From: Dokdonella sp.
Lineage (GTDB): Bacteria; Pseudomonadota; Gammaproteobacteria; Xanthomonadales; Rhodanobacteraceae
Reading direction: 5' to 3'
DNA: 64,000 nt
Assembly (NCBI GenBank): GCA_016712865.1
Contig: JADJQH010000008.1
Coordinates: 1,178,001 to 1,242,000, forward strand
This document shows positions 37,685-44,522 of the stretch, piece by piece. The notes under the pieces are model-generated. The model was not told where the DNA came from. It saw nothing but the letters and a program-made list of their open reading frames with translations, and did not search any database. Position numbers and translations under genes: made by a program. Numbering within the stretch: position 1 is the first letter of the stretch; every line of letters begins with the position of its first letter.

Positions 37685-38587
37685 ATGATCATTACAAGGT
37701 TTTGGAGATTGGTCACGCTACTGCTCCTTTTCACATCTGTAGTTTCGACGGACGCGTGGAGCAAGACCGGCGAAGAGCTTTTCAGGGAGTTGCGTCACCA
37801 AGTTGAAGTCCAGCGGCAGGGTATGAACTCGGAGGAACTTGAATCAGTCGGCAATAGCATTGGGCGAGCATTCTTTGCTCCATCGGGTAATCAGTTGACG
37901 GAGTGTTCGCAGGATGCTGTGTCGGCTCTCCTTGATGGTCGCCTTGTATCAACTAGCGGTGAACTGAGTTGGTATATCTACAATGCATTGTATGTGCCCG
38001 AGATACTCCCGGTGGGTAAGAACTACTGCATCTATCTGAAGAAGCCGATCGCGCGCGCGCTAACGGTTGAGGAAGCTCGAGATTTGTTGGTGGCGTGGAG
38101 ACTCCCTGCTTTTCCGCAGTACGTTCCGGGTCAAGAGGATAGACAGCGGGCAGAGGAGCAATTTGCGGCCTTGCGGGACGAAGCGAGAAGGTTTCGCAGC
38201 AATTGGAGTGCGGAGAGACTATCGAGGTTGGATGCCGTGGCGAATTCTTTTGTGGAGTGTATCGATGATGATCTAGAAAAAGAGAATGTGCTGAAAGAAC
38301 TCCCTAAACAAAAAGAGAATATAGAAGCAATAAATGGGGTGGAGTATGTATGGACTACCGCGCTGGTGCGATCAGCGCCAGGCGGGGCTGGAATATGCAT
38401 CTACATTCGAAGTCCTCTGCATCGTGGCCTTAGTCTTGACGAGGTGCGCGACTTCTTGACCCTCAGCCAGACGCAAGAATTTTCATCCGATGATTTCGTG
38501 CCGCGCCGCATTCACCAATGGCGCGCCGACGGCGTCCTATGCACATCCCTTCGGTGCCAACCTGTTCCTGTCGGCCAATGTGGATGA
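37685..38587 (+). CDS. Unknown exported protein with internal domain duplication, 3' end fused to duplicated DNA
   Basis: I do not recognise this 300-residue protein. It has a signal peptide (RFWRLVTLLLLFTSVVSTDA) and two homologous halves. The first ends YVPEILPVGKNYCIYLKKP then ARALTVEEARDLL; the second ends RSAPGGAGICIYIRSPLHRG then LSLDEVRDFL. Each half has the CIY core and a closing L-x-x-x-E-x-R-D-x-L motif. AT-rich codons (for example AAA, ATA and GAA runs near 38276-38330) set it apart from its neighbours and suggest transfer. From about 38502 the frame enters the duplicated 5'-nucleotidase sequence out of frame, so the last 28 residues are probably not native and the original end is lost. 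Confidence 0.7.
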   Translation: MIITRFWRLVTLLLLFTSVVSTDAWSKTGEELFRELRHQVEVQRQGMNSEELESVGNSIGRAFFAPSGNQLTECSQDAVSALLDGRLVSTSGELSWYIYNALYVPEILPVGKNYCIYLKKPIARALTVEEARDLLVAWRLPAFPQYVPGQEDRQRAEEQFAALRDEARRFRSNWSAERLSRLDAVANSFVECIDDDLEKENVLKELPKQKENIEAINGVEYVWTTALVRSAPGGAGICIYIRSPLHRGLSLDEVRDFLTLSQTQEFSSDDFVPRRIHQWRADGVLCTSLRCQPVPVGQCG

Positions 38588-39110
38588 CGTGCGCCGCGCG
38601 CTGACCGCGGGCGTCGCCGCTGCGACCATCCTGCCGTCCAAAGCGCCGGAATTGCCTTCCGAACAGCTGCGCATTGCCTTCGACGGTGACGCGGTGATCT
38701 TTGGCGATGATTCCGAACGCGTATCGCACCATGACGGCATCGAAGCCTTCCACAAGAACGAGATTGAGCGCGTCAACGAACCGCTGGCCGTGGGCCCATT
38801 CCGCAGCTTCCTCGAAGCCCTGCATCGCATCCAGGATGCGTTCCCTATCGAAAATTCGCCGATCCGCACCGCGCTGGTGACGGCACGCTCGGCACCGGCA
38901 CACAAGCGCGTGATCCTGACCCTGCGCAATTGGGGCGTGCGTCTGGATGAAGCCCTGTTTCTCGGCGGACGCTCGAAAGGCCCATTCCTCGAAGCATTTG
39001 GCGCCGACATCTTCTTTGACGACTCCATGCTCAACATTGAATCTGCACGTCAGCACGTGGCCAGCGGCCATGTACCCCACGGCGTGCACAACCCGGCCCC
39101 ACGGAATTGA
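38503..39110 (+). pseudogene. 5'-nucleotidase fragment (second copy, N-terminal 114 residues missing)
   Basis: This is an in-frame copy of residues 115-316 of the preceding 5'-nucleotidase. It retains the AFDGDAVIFGDDSE and LGGRSKGPF blocks but lacks the N-terminal conserved blocks. It could be translated from ATG 38490 as a truncated protein, but activity is unlikely. Its 3' end differs from copy 1 and overlaps the start of the next gene (TGATG at 39108-39112), so this copy carries what looks like the original chromosomal 3' end. Confidence 0.85.
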
Positions 39111-39604
39111 TGGGCATCGAGGATTTCATTTCGGTGCGACTGGTCGATGCCGGCAAGGCGCTGGCCGATCCGATCTTCCAGAGGCGATATCGCGCCGAGG
39201 CTCCGGATTTTCCGATCCATGTGCTTGCCTTTCATCGCGCGGAAGATGGCAGCGAAACGCCGGTTTGCTACATCCATTTCACCGAACAAGGTGACTTGCT
39301 GCTCGGTGGCGGAGCCTGCGTGGATGATCGCGTGCTGCGTCGCATGCCCGCCACGGCGCGTGCGGCGATACGCGCCGCCGGCGGGTTGTATCAGCATGCG
39401 CTGGCCTGGTCGGTCCGCAACCTCGGTCCGCAGACCAAGGCCATCTTCGGTTTCTGCGGAGATGCACTGGCTGAGCGCGCCGATATTGCGGTGGGCTTCA
39501 AGCACACCATGCATCCAAAATTGCTGGTGTATTTCACCCGGGATCTCGAACAGCACGAGCGTGATCGCCTGATCGCCGAAGCCCACGCGGTCGGGCCGTT
39601 TTAG
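39110..39604 (+). CDS. Conserved hypothetical protein, coupled to 5'-nucleotidase
   Basis: This 164-residue cytoplasmic protein has no signal peptide or membrane segment. Visible features are LLLGGGACVDDRVLRRMPAT, IRAAGGLYQHALAWSVRNLG and VGFKHTMHPKLLVYFTRDL. I do not recognise the family. The ATG at 39110 overlaps the stop of the 5'-nucleotidase fragment, so before the duplication the two were probably a translationally coupled pair, which hints at a nucleotide-related role. After the duplication it sits behind the truncated copy and may have lost its normal coupling. Confidence 0.7.
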   Translation: MGIEDFISVRLVDAGKALADPIFQRRYRAEAPDFPIHVLAFHRAEDGSETPVCYIHFTEQGDLLLGGGACVDDRVLRRMPATARAAIRAAGGLYQHALAWSVRNLGPQTKAIFGFCGDALAERADIAVGFKHTMHPKLLVYFTRDLEQHERDRLIAEAHAVGPF

Positions 39605-40014
39605 ACGATGGCAACGGTTCGGCCCTGAAGGGTCTCCTACAACAGCGGCTTCGGTAGGAGCCCCGAAACAGGGGCAAGTCCCAAAATGGGATAGACGCCC
39701 CTTCGTCGGGCTCACCACGAACGGTAGCCGCTTGATCAGCATTGCCCAAAAACCGTTCGTGGTGAGGAGGCGACGTCGAGACCGAAGGTCGAGCGCCGCC
39801 GTCTCGAACCACGCGTCAACCCGCTCTGTCGACCATCAAGGCAACGCTGATCAAGTCCTGCTTGTCCGAAGCCCATCTACAAATGAGCGCATGGCACCTT
39901 CGTTCCGTTCATGGTTCGACAGGCCTGTCCTGAGCACAGTCGAAGGACTCACCACGAACGGAATTTTCTTGCTCAGTGCTGGTTGACCGGCAACATAGAA
40001 TCTCAGGACAGGCT
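39605..40014. repeat. Mixed REP and GGTTCGAC-type repeat block
   Basis: Several dispersed repeats lie here. They include GGGTCTCCTACA-type REP units, GGGGCAAGTCCCAAAATGGG, CTCACCACGAACGG at about 39710, 39755 (inverse) and 39949, and GGTTCGACAGGCCTGTCCTG near 39910. The same CACCACGAACGG core builds the tandem array at 57708. No gene is supported. Confidence 0.7.
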
Positions 40015-40917
40015 TCAGGCGTTTATCCCCTTTTGGGGGCTTGCTCTCTTTTCAGGGCGATGCTTTTTAGCAGGACCCATCGGCCCTGAAGGGCCTCCTA
40101 CACAAGAATGGAGCGCAACGCGTCTGGCGATTTCCAGTGCCAGCCGCAGATGTAGCGGGGGCAGGTTCCAGCGATCGGATTGCTGGGTAACCGGGGTGGC
40201 ACCATCACCCATCGCTGCATGTATTCCGTGCCCGGCGGTAGCGTCGGGCAGGTACTCGCTGCGCAGGTACTCGGGCACGTGGCTGAACGGGTAGCAGAAG
40301 ATGCGCGTGCGCCGGGGTGCGATGCGATCGTTGATGTAGCGGGTGGCGGCAGCGATTTCGGCCTCGGCTCGGGTGCGGTTGTTGACATCGAGAAAGGAGC
40401 CACGCGCCAGGCCGTCGATACCGGGTGTGTCCAGGCAGGGATGGTTGTGGTCCCAACTGTGGTTTTCGATCGCCATCAGGCCCGACTCGTTGGCCTCGCG
40501 CCACCAGTCCTCGCCCATCCAGCCCAATCCAGCCAGGCAAGCCTGATCCATGCGCTCGCGGGCCTCGGGTGAGGCGATGACAAAACTCGTCAGGTGCAGA
40601 TCGGGTTGCGCCTGTGCGCCACGCTCGGCAATGAAGTCCTGCAGGCAATTGAACAGGCTGCGTTGCGGGCCGTGCGTCGGGTGGTCGAGATCATGGAAAT
40701 CGAAGGCCGAGCCGTCATCGCAGGTCAGGGCCACGCAGCCGGTCAGATCGCGGTCCGCCGCGCCGATCACCTGGTCCACCACCCAGTGCAGGGGCACGAT
40801 GCGCAGGCCGAGATCGTCGATTAGGCGCAGGTCGGCGGCAAAGGCGACATGATCGTTGGTCGCGTATTCGTTTCCGGCAATGTTGACCGCGTGGTAGGCA
40901 AGAACGGGGACGCGCAT
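40015..40917 (-). CDS. Polysaccharide deacetylase (NodB-like) family protein
   Basis: This is a predicted carbohydrate esterase-type or related deacetylase of about 300 residues. It opens MRVPVLAYHAVNIAGNEYAT, and ALTCDDGSAFDFHDLDHPTH is the DD motif region of the NodB domain. ENHSWDHNHPCL gives the HxxxxH-type metal-binding histidines, and IFCYPFSHV an R/YP motif. No signal peptide is present. I start it at ATG 40917; an extended frame to 41079 is repeat DNA. The last 35 residues (after about VALHS) are encoded by REP-type repeat sequence, so the native stop appears to have been lost or shifted. Confidence 0.85.
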   Translation of the reverse strand: MRVPVLAYHAVNIAGNEYATNDHVAFAADLRLIDDLGLRIVPLHWVVDQVIGAADRDLTGCVALTCDDGSAFDFHDLDHPTHGPQRSLFNCLQDFIAERGAQAQPDLHLTSFVIASPEARERMDQACLAGLGWMGEDWWREANESGLMAIENHSWDHNHPCLDTPGIDGLARGSFLDVNNRTRAEAEIAAATRYINDRIAPRRTRIFCYPFSHVPEYLRSEYLPDATAGHGIHAAMGDGATPVTQQSDRWNLPPLHLRLALEIARRVALHSCVGGPSGPMGPAKKHRPEKRASPQKGINA

Positions 40918-40965
40918 GAGAAGAACCAATGGAAAGGGGACAGGATACCCTGCAACATTGCGTTT

Positions 40966-41160
40966 CCCCTCTCCCGCTGGCGGGAGAGGGCAGGGTGAGG
41001 GTGGACGACATGGCGAAGCACCACCCTCACCCGCCGCTGCGCGTCGACCTCTCCCGCGAGCGGGAGAGGTGGTATCCATCTCCGGTTGGCCTGGCTCGCA
41101 TTTACCCTCTCCCGCTGGCGGGAGAGGGCAGGGTGAGGGTGGTCGGCATGGCCAAGCACC
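40966..41160. repeat. CTCTCCCGC/GCGGGAGAG dispersed repeat, one full and one partial copy
   Basis: The element has CCTCTCCCGCTGGCGGGAGA then GGGCAGGGTGAGGGTGG on the left and CCACCCTCACCCGC to CTCTCCCGCGAGCGGGAGAG on the right (40966-41071). Its left half is repeated at 41104-41160. Hairpins at both ends face inward. It fills most of the 311 bp before gcdH. Confidence 0.8.
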
Positions 41161-41228
41161 ACCGCGCGGTGTCGGTTTTGCGTCGCAGCATTTACAATGG
41201 AGCGCTTTGTCCTACCCGGAATCCCACC

Positions 41229-42401
41229 ATGGCTGCCACCCCGCTCAATCCCTTTGATCTTTACGATGTCCGCTCGCTGCTCAGCGAGGATGAGCGCGCG
41301 GTACAGGACGCCGTGGCGCGCTTCACCGATGAGCGCGTGATTCCCATCATTGGCGACTGTTTCGACAAGGGCGTGTTCCCGAAGGAATTGATCTCCGAAA
41401 TGGCCGAACTGGGCCTGCTCGGTGCAACCTTGCCGACCGAATACGGTTGCTCGGGACTCAACGGGGTCAGCTATGGCCTGATCTGCCAGGAACTGGAGCG
41501 CGGTGATTCCGGCATCCGCAGCTTTGCCTCGGTGCAGTCCTCGTTGTGCATGTATCCGATCTACGCCTATGGCAACGAAGAGCAGCGCAAGCGCTGGTTG
41601 CCCGACATGGCGGCAGGCAAGGTCATCGGCTGCTTCGGCTTGACCGAGCCGCAGGGCGGCTCCGATCCGGCCAGCATGAAGACCTACGCGAAGAAAGACG
41701 GCGCGGACTGGATCATCAACGGTTCCAAGATGTGGATCACCAACGGCAACCTGGCCGACATCGCCATCGTCTGGGCGCTGACCGATGACGGCATCCAGGG
41801 CTTTGTGGTGGAGAAGGACTTTGCCGGCTTCACCGCGCAGGAAATCCACAAGAAGATGAGCCTGCGTGCCTCGGTCACCTCGGCGCTGTTTTTCGACAAC
41901 GTGCGCGTGCCAGACGCCAACCGCTTGCCCAACGTGAAGGGCCTGAAGGGGCCGCTCGGCTGCCTGACCCAGGCCCGATACGGCATCACCTGGGGCCCGA
42001 TCGGCGCCGCCATCGCCTGCTTCAGCGAAGTACTGGAGTATTCCAAGAGCCGCATACTGTTCAAGCAGCCGATTGCCTCGCGCCAGGCGGTCCAGCTCAA
42101 GCTGGCGGACATGGCACGGCGCATCACCATGGCGCAGTTGCTCTCACTGCAATTGGGGCGCCTCAAGGATGCCGGCACGATGCAGCCCACCCAGGTCTCT
42201 CTGGCCAAGTGGAACAACTGCCGCATGGCCATCGACATCGCCCGCGAGGCACGCGACATCCTCGGCGGCGCTGGCATCACCACCGAACATTGTCCGATCC
42301 GGCATGCATTGAACCTGGAATCGGTGATCACCTACGAAGGCACGGAAACCGTGCATCAACTGGTGGTTGGTCGCGAAGTCACCGGCATCAACGCGTTCTG
42401 A
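41229..42401 (+). CDS. gcdH: Glutaryl-CoA dehydrogenase
   Basis: This enzyme oxidatively decarboxylates glutaryl-CoA to crotonyl-CoA in lysine and tryptophan catabolism. The 390-residue protein has the acyl-CoA dehydrogenase fold with GLTEPQGGSDPASMKTYAKK and the glutaryl-CoA-specific C-terminus ITYEGTETVHQLVVGREVTG. The catalytic Glu370 falls at the same number as in human GCDH. Start ATG at 41229. The aldehyde dehydrogenase at 54344-55876 would supply an upstream step of the same pathway. Confidence 0.95.
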   Translation: MAATPLNPFDLYDVRSLLSEDERAVQDAVARFTDERVIPIIGDCFDKGVFPKELISEMAELGLLGATLPTEYGCSGLNGVSYGLICQELERGDSGIRSFASVQSSLCMYPIYAYGNEEQRKRWLPDMAAGKVIGCFGLTEPQGGSDPASMKTYAKKDGADWIINGSKMWITNGNLADIAIVWALTDDGIQGFVVEKDFAGFTAQEIHKKMSLRASVTSALFFDNVRVPDANRLPNVKGLKGPLGCLTQARYGITWGPIGAAIACFSEVLEYSKSRILFKQPIASRQAVQLKLADMARRITMAQLLSLQLGRLKDAGTMQPTQVSLAKWNNCRMAIDIAREARDILGGAGITTEHCPIRHALNLESVITYEGTETVHQLVVGREVTGINAF

Positions 42402-42423
42402 TCGACACGGAATCAGGTCCGGC

Positions 42424-42963
42424 ATGCGTTCTGCCCTGATCACCTTTTTCGCCTGCTTCCTTGGCATGCTTGCCGCGCTGCTGGTGTATCACCAGTACCG
42501 CAAGCACGAGGAAGCGCAGGCCGAGGCTGCGCGCGATGTAGCCTTGCAGGCGCGCGTTGAGCAAGGTCGCAAGCTGGCGGAGAAAATGATCGCCGAATAT
42601 GCGACAGCGCAGGTCTTGCGCGAAGATCTCGTCGCGGCGTCCATGGCGAAGAATGCGGTCAGTGAAATGTACTTCAGTCGGGGACGCATGCCCGCCGGGA
42701 ATGCCGAGGCTGGCCTGGGCGAACCGCCAAGTTATCGCGGACAAAGTCTGACCAGCCTGACCGTTGTGGATGGTGGAACCATTCGCATGATCTTTGACGG
42801 TGCCTCCGGCGTCGAGGGTGGCATCGTGGAATGGGTTCCGCATCTGGGAGAAATCGAATCCATGGGCCTGCAATGGCAATGCCTCAGCGCGGACTATCCA
42901 CGAATCGCGCGTGCGCTGCCGGATTGCACGTATGTGGCAAGGCAAGCGGTTGAGGCTGAGTAG
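42424..42963 (+). CDS. Membrane-anchored protein with type IV pilin-like domain, no prepilin leader
   Basis: This 179-residue protein has one N-terminal transmembrane anchor (SALITFFACFLGMLAALLVY), a charged helix (about 25-60), then a region closely resembling the globular domain of PilA-type pilins. That region shows AKNAVSEMYFSRGRMPAGNA then EAGLGEPPSYRGQSLTSLTV, and LQWQCLSADYPR to ALPDC, with the two C-terminal cysteines of the pilin D-loop. The prepilin peptidase site (G-F/Y-T-L-I-E) is absent, so it should not enter a pilus in the usual way. It starts 22 bp after gcdH. The role is unknown. Confidence 0.65.
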   Translation: MRSALITFFACFLGMLAALLVYHQYRKHEEAQAEAARDVALQARVEQGRKLAEKMIAEYATAQVLREDLVAASMAKNAVSEMYFSRGRMPAGNAEAGLGEPPSYRGQSLTSLTVVDGGTIRMIFDGASGVEGGIVEWVPHLGEIESMGLQWQCLSADYPRIARALPDCTYVARQAVEAE

Positions 42964-43114
42964 TTTGGCGGAGAGCATCGCCCCGAAACAGGGGCAAGCC
43001 CCCAAAAGGGGATAAACGCCTGAAGCCTGTCCTGAGCCCGACGAAGGGACGTTTATCCCCTTCTGGGGGGCTCCTGCATTGCGAAGTTCGCTGCTGCAGG
43101 AGCCCCTTAAGGAG

Positions 43115-43223
43115 GGTCTGAACAGGTATTGTCGCGAGCAAGCTCGCTCCCACCATTGCTTGATCTTGTGGGAGCGAGCTTGCTCGCGACGAATGAGTTC
43201 CGTACTTGTTCAGAGTTTCCTCA
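43115..43223. repeat. REPIN copy C
   Basis: Inverted REP arms at 43131-43153 and 43168-43190 have the same 14-nt spacer as copy B and the same flanks GGTCTGAACA and TACTTGTTCAGAGTTTCCTC. The preceding 42964-43114 holds further REP units (GGGGCAAGCCCCCAAAAGGG and related). It lies directly upstream of the acetyltransferase gene. Confidence 0.9.
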
Positions 43224-43264
43224 AGCGGCGACAAGCTCGCAACAACCAGGTGAGAGTATTCGCG

Positions 43265-43822
43265 ATGGATCTGTCGAACATCCATATTGAAACCGAACGG
43301 CTGGTCCTGCGGGTTCCGCAGGTCGGCGACTTCGATCGTTTTGCCGAACTCTTCGCCGACGAAGAAGCCGCGCGCTACATCGGCGGCCAGCTGCTGCGCG
43401 CCGAAGCCTGGCGCAAGTTCCTGCAGCAGCCAGGTGCGTGGGCGGTGCAAGGCTTTGGCATGTTCTCGTTGATCGAGCGCGCCAGCGGCCGCTGGCTGGG
43501 CGAGGTCGGCCCCTGGCGCCCGGAAGGCTGGCCGGGCAACGAGGTGGGCTGGATCCTGCACCGCGATGCCTGGGGCAAGGGGTTCGCCAGTGAAGCTGCG
43601 GGCGTCGCGATCGATTGGGCATTCGAGAACCTGGGTTGGGAATCGGTAATCCATTGCATTGCGCCACAAAACACGCCTTCGCAGCATCTGGCTCAGCGCA
43701 TGGGCTCGCGCAACCAGGGGCCGGGCAAACTGCCGCCGCCGCACCAGGATGCGCCAATCGACATCTGGGGCCAGTCGCGCGAGGAATGGTTGCACCGACG
43801 TGCCGGGGGGAAGAACCCATGA
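43265..43822 (+). CDS. GNAT family N-acetyltransferase (RimJ/RimL type)
   Basis: This 185-residue acetyl-CoA-dependent acyltransferase opens IHIETERLVLRVPQVGDFDR, the usual start of the RimJ/RimL-like branch. The acetyl-CoA-binding region reads WILHRDAWGKGFASEAAGVA (R/Q-x-x-G-x-G/A) and is followed by HCIAPQNTPSQHLAQRMG. The substrate could be a protein N-terminus or a small amine. Start ATG at 43265, just after a REPIN. The stop overlaps the ATG of the GST gene by 4 bp, indicating a two-gene operon. Confidence 0.9.
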   Translation: MDLSNIHIETERLVLRVPQVGDFDRFAELFADEEAARYIGGQLLRAEAWRKFLQQPGAWAVQGFGMFSLIERASGRWLGEVGPWRPEGWPGNEVGWILHRDAWGKGFASEAAGVAIDWAFENLGWESVIHCIAPQNTPSQHLAQRMGSRNQGPGKLPPPHQDAPIDIWGQSREEWLHRRAGGKNP

Positions 43823-44460
43823 TCACGATCCACGGCTATTCGCCTTCGGGCAATTGCCACAAGTTGCGCATGCTGCTCGGCCACCTTGGCCGCGAGCATC
43901 GATGGGTCGAGACCGACAGCGCTCACGGCGCGACGCGCACGGCCGAGTATCTGGCCAAGAATCCCAACGGCAAGGTGCCGATGCTGGAAACCGAAGATGG
44001 CCGAATCCTCGTTGAGTCGAACGCCATTCTGGTCTGGCTGGCCGAAGGCACCCGCTATTTTGCTGGTGACGCCTGGCAACGCGCGCAGACCTTGAGCTGG
44101 ATGTTTTTCGAACAGTACAGCCACGAGCCTTACATCGCGGTGGCTCGCTTCATATGCGGCTGGACAGCTTTGGACAGCGAGCGCCGCAAGGATCTGCCGC
44201 GCTTGCGTGAGCGCGGCCATCAGGCGCTGGCCGTCATGCAGCGCCACTTGCAAGACAAGCATTGGTTCAGCGGTGTGTCCTACGGCATCGCCGACATTGC
44301 CTTGTTCGCCTACACACACTGCGCCGCGGATGGCGGATTCGATCTTTCCAGATACCCGGCAGTCCGCAATTGGCTTGATCGCGTGCGCGACGAACCCGGT
44401 TTCGTCGCCATGCCGCCCATCTCCGATGACAACAAGAACCTGATTGCGCAGTCTTCCTGA
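43819..44460 (+). CDS. Glutathione S-transferase family protein
   Basis: This 213-residue protein has an N-terminal thioredoxin-fold domain with YSPSGNCHKLRMLLGHLG at the active-site helix and NPNGKVPMLETEDGRILVES, giving the cis-proline (VP) and the Glu-Ser glutathione contacts. A helical C-terminal domain contains GISYGIADIALF-type N-capping sequence (GVSYGIADIALFAYTH). Ser11 is the likely catalytic residue. It is coupled to the GNAT gene. The reaction may be conjugation or thiol-dependent reduction; the substrate is unknown. Confidence 0.92.
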   Translation: MITIHGYSPSGNCHKLRMLLGHLGREHRWVETDSAHGATRTAEYLAKNPNGKVPMLETEDGRILVESNAILVWLAEGTRYFAGDAWQRAQTLSWMFFEQYSHEPYIAVARFICGWTALDSERRKDLPRLRERGHQALAVMQRHLQDKHWFSGVSYGIADIALFAYTHCAADGGFDLSRYPAVRNWLDRVRDEPGFVAMPPISDDNKNLIAQSS

Positions 44461-44522
44461 TCGGCCTCCCGAGCCGCTCGCCACCACGAACCCAACTTCC
44501 CGGATTCCGCTTTCCTCCCGCC

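Noticed and set aside
37208-38501. Prophage or integrative element with integrase
   Set aside because: The flanking duplication resembles one, but the island is only 1.3 kb and encodes no integrase, recombinase or transposase.
42424-42963. Minor type IV pilin
   Set aside because: The prepilin peptidase site and TLIE motif are missing and no pilus assembly genes are nearby, so I call it only pilin-like.
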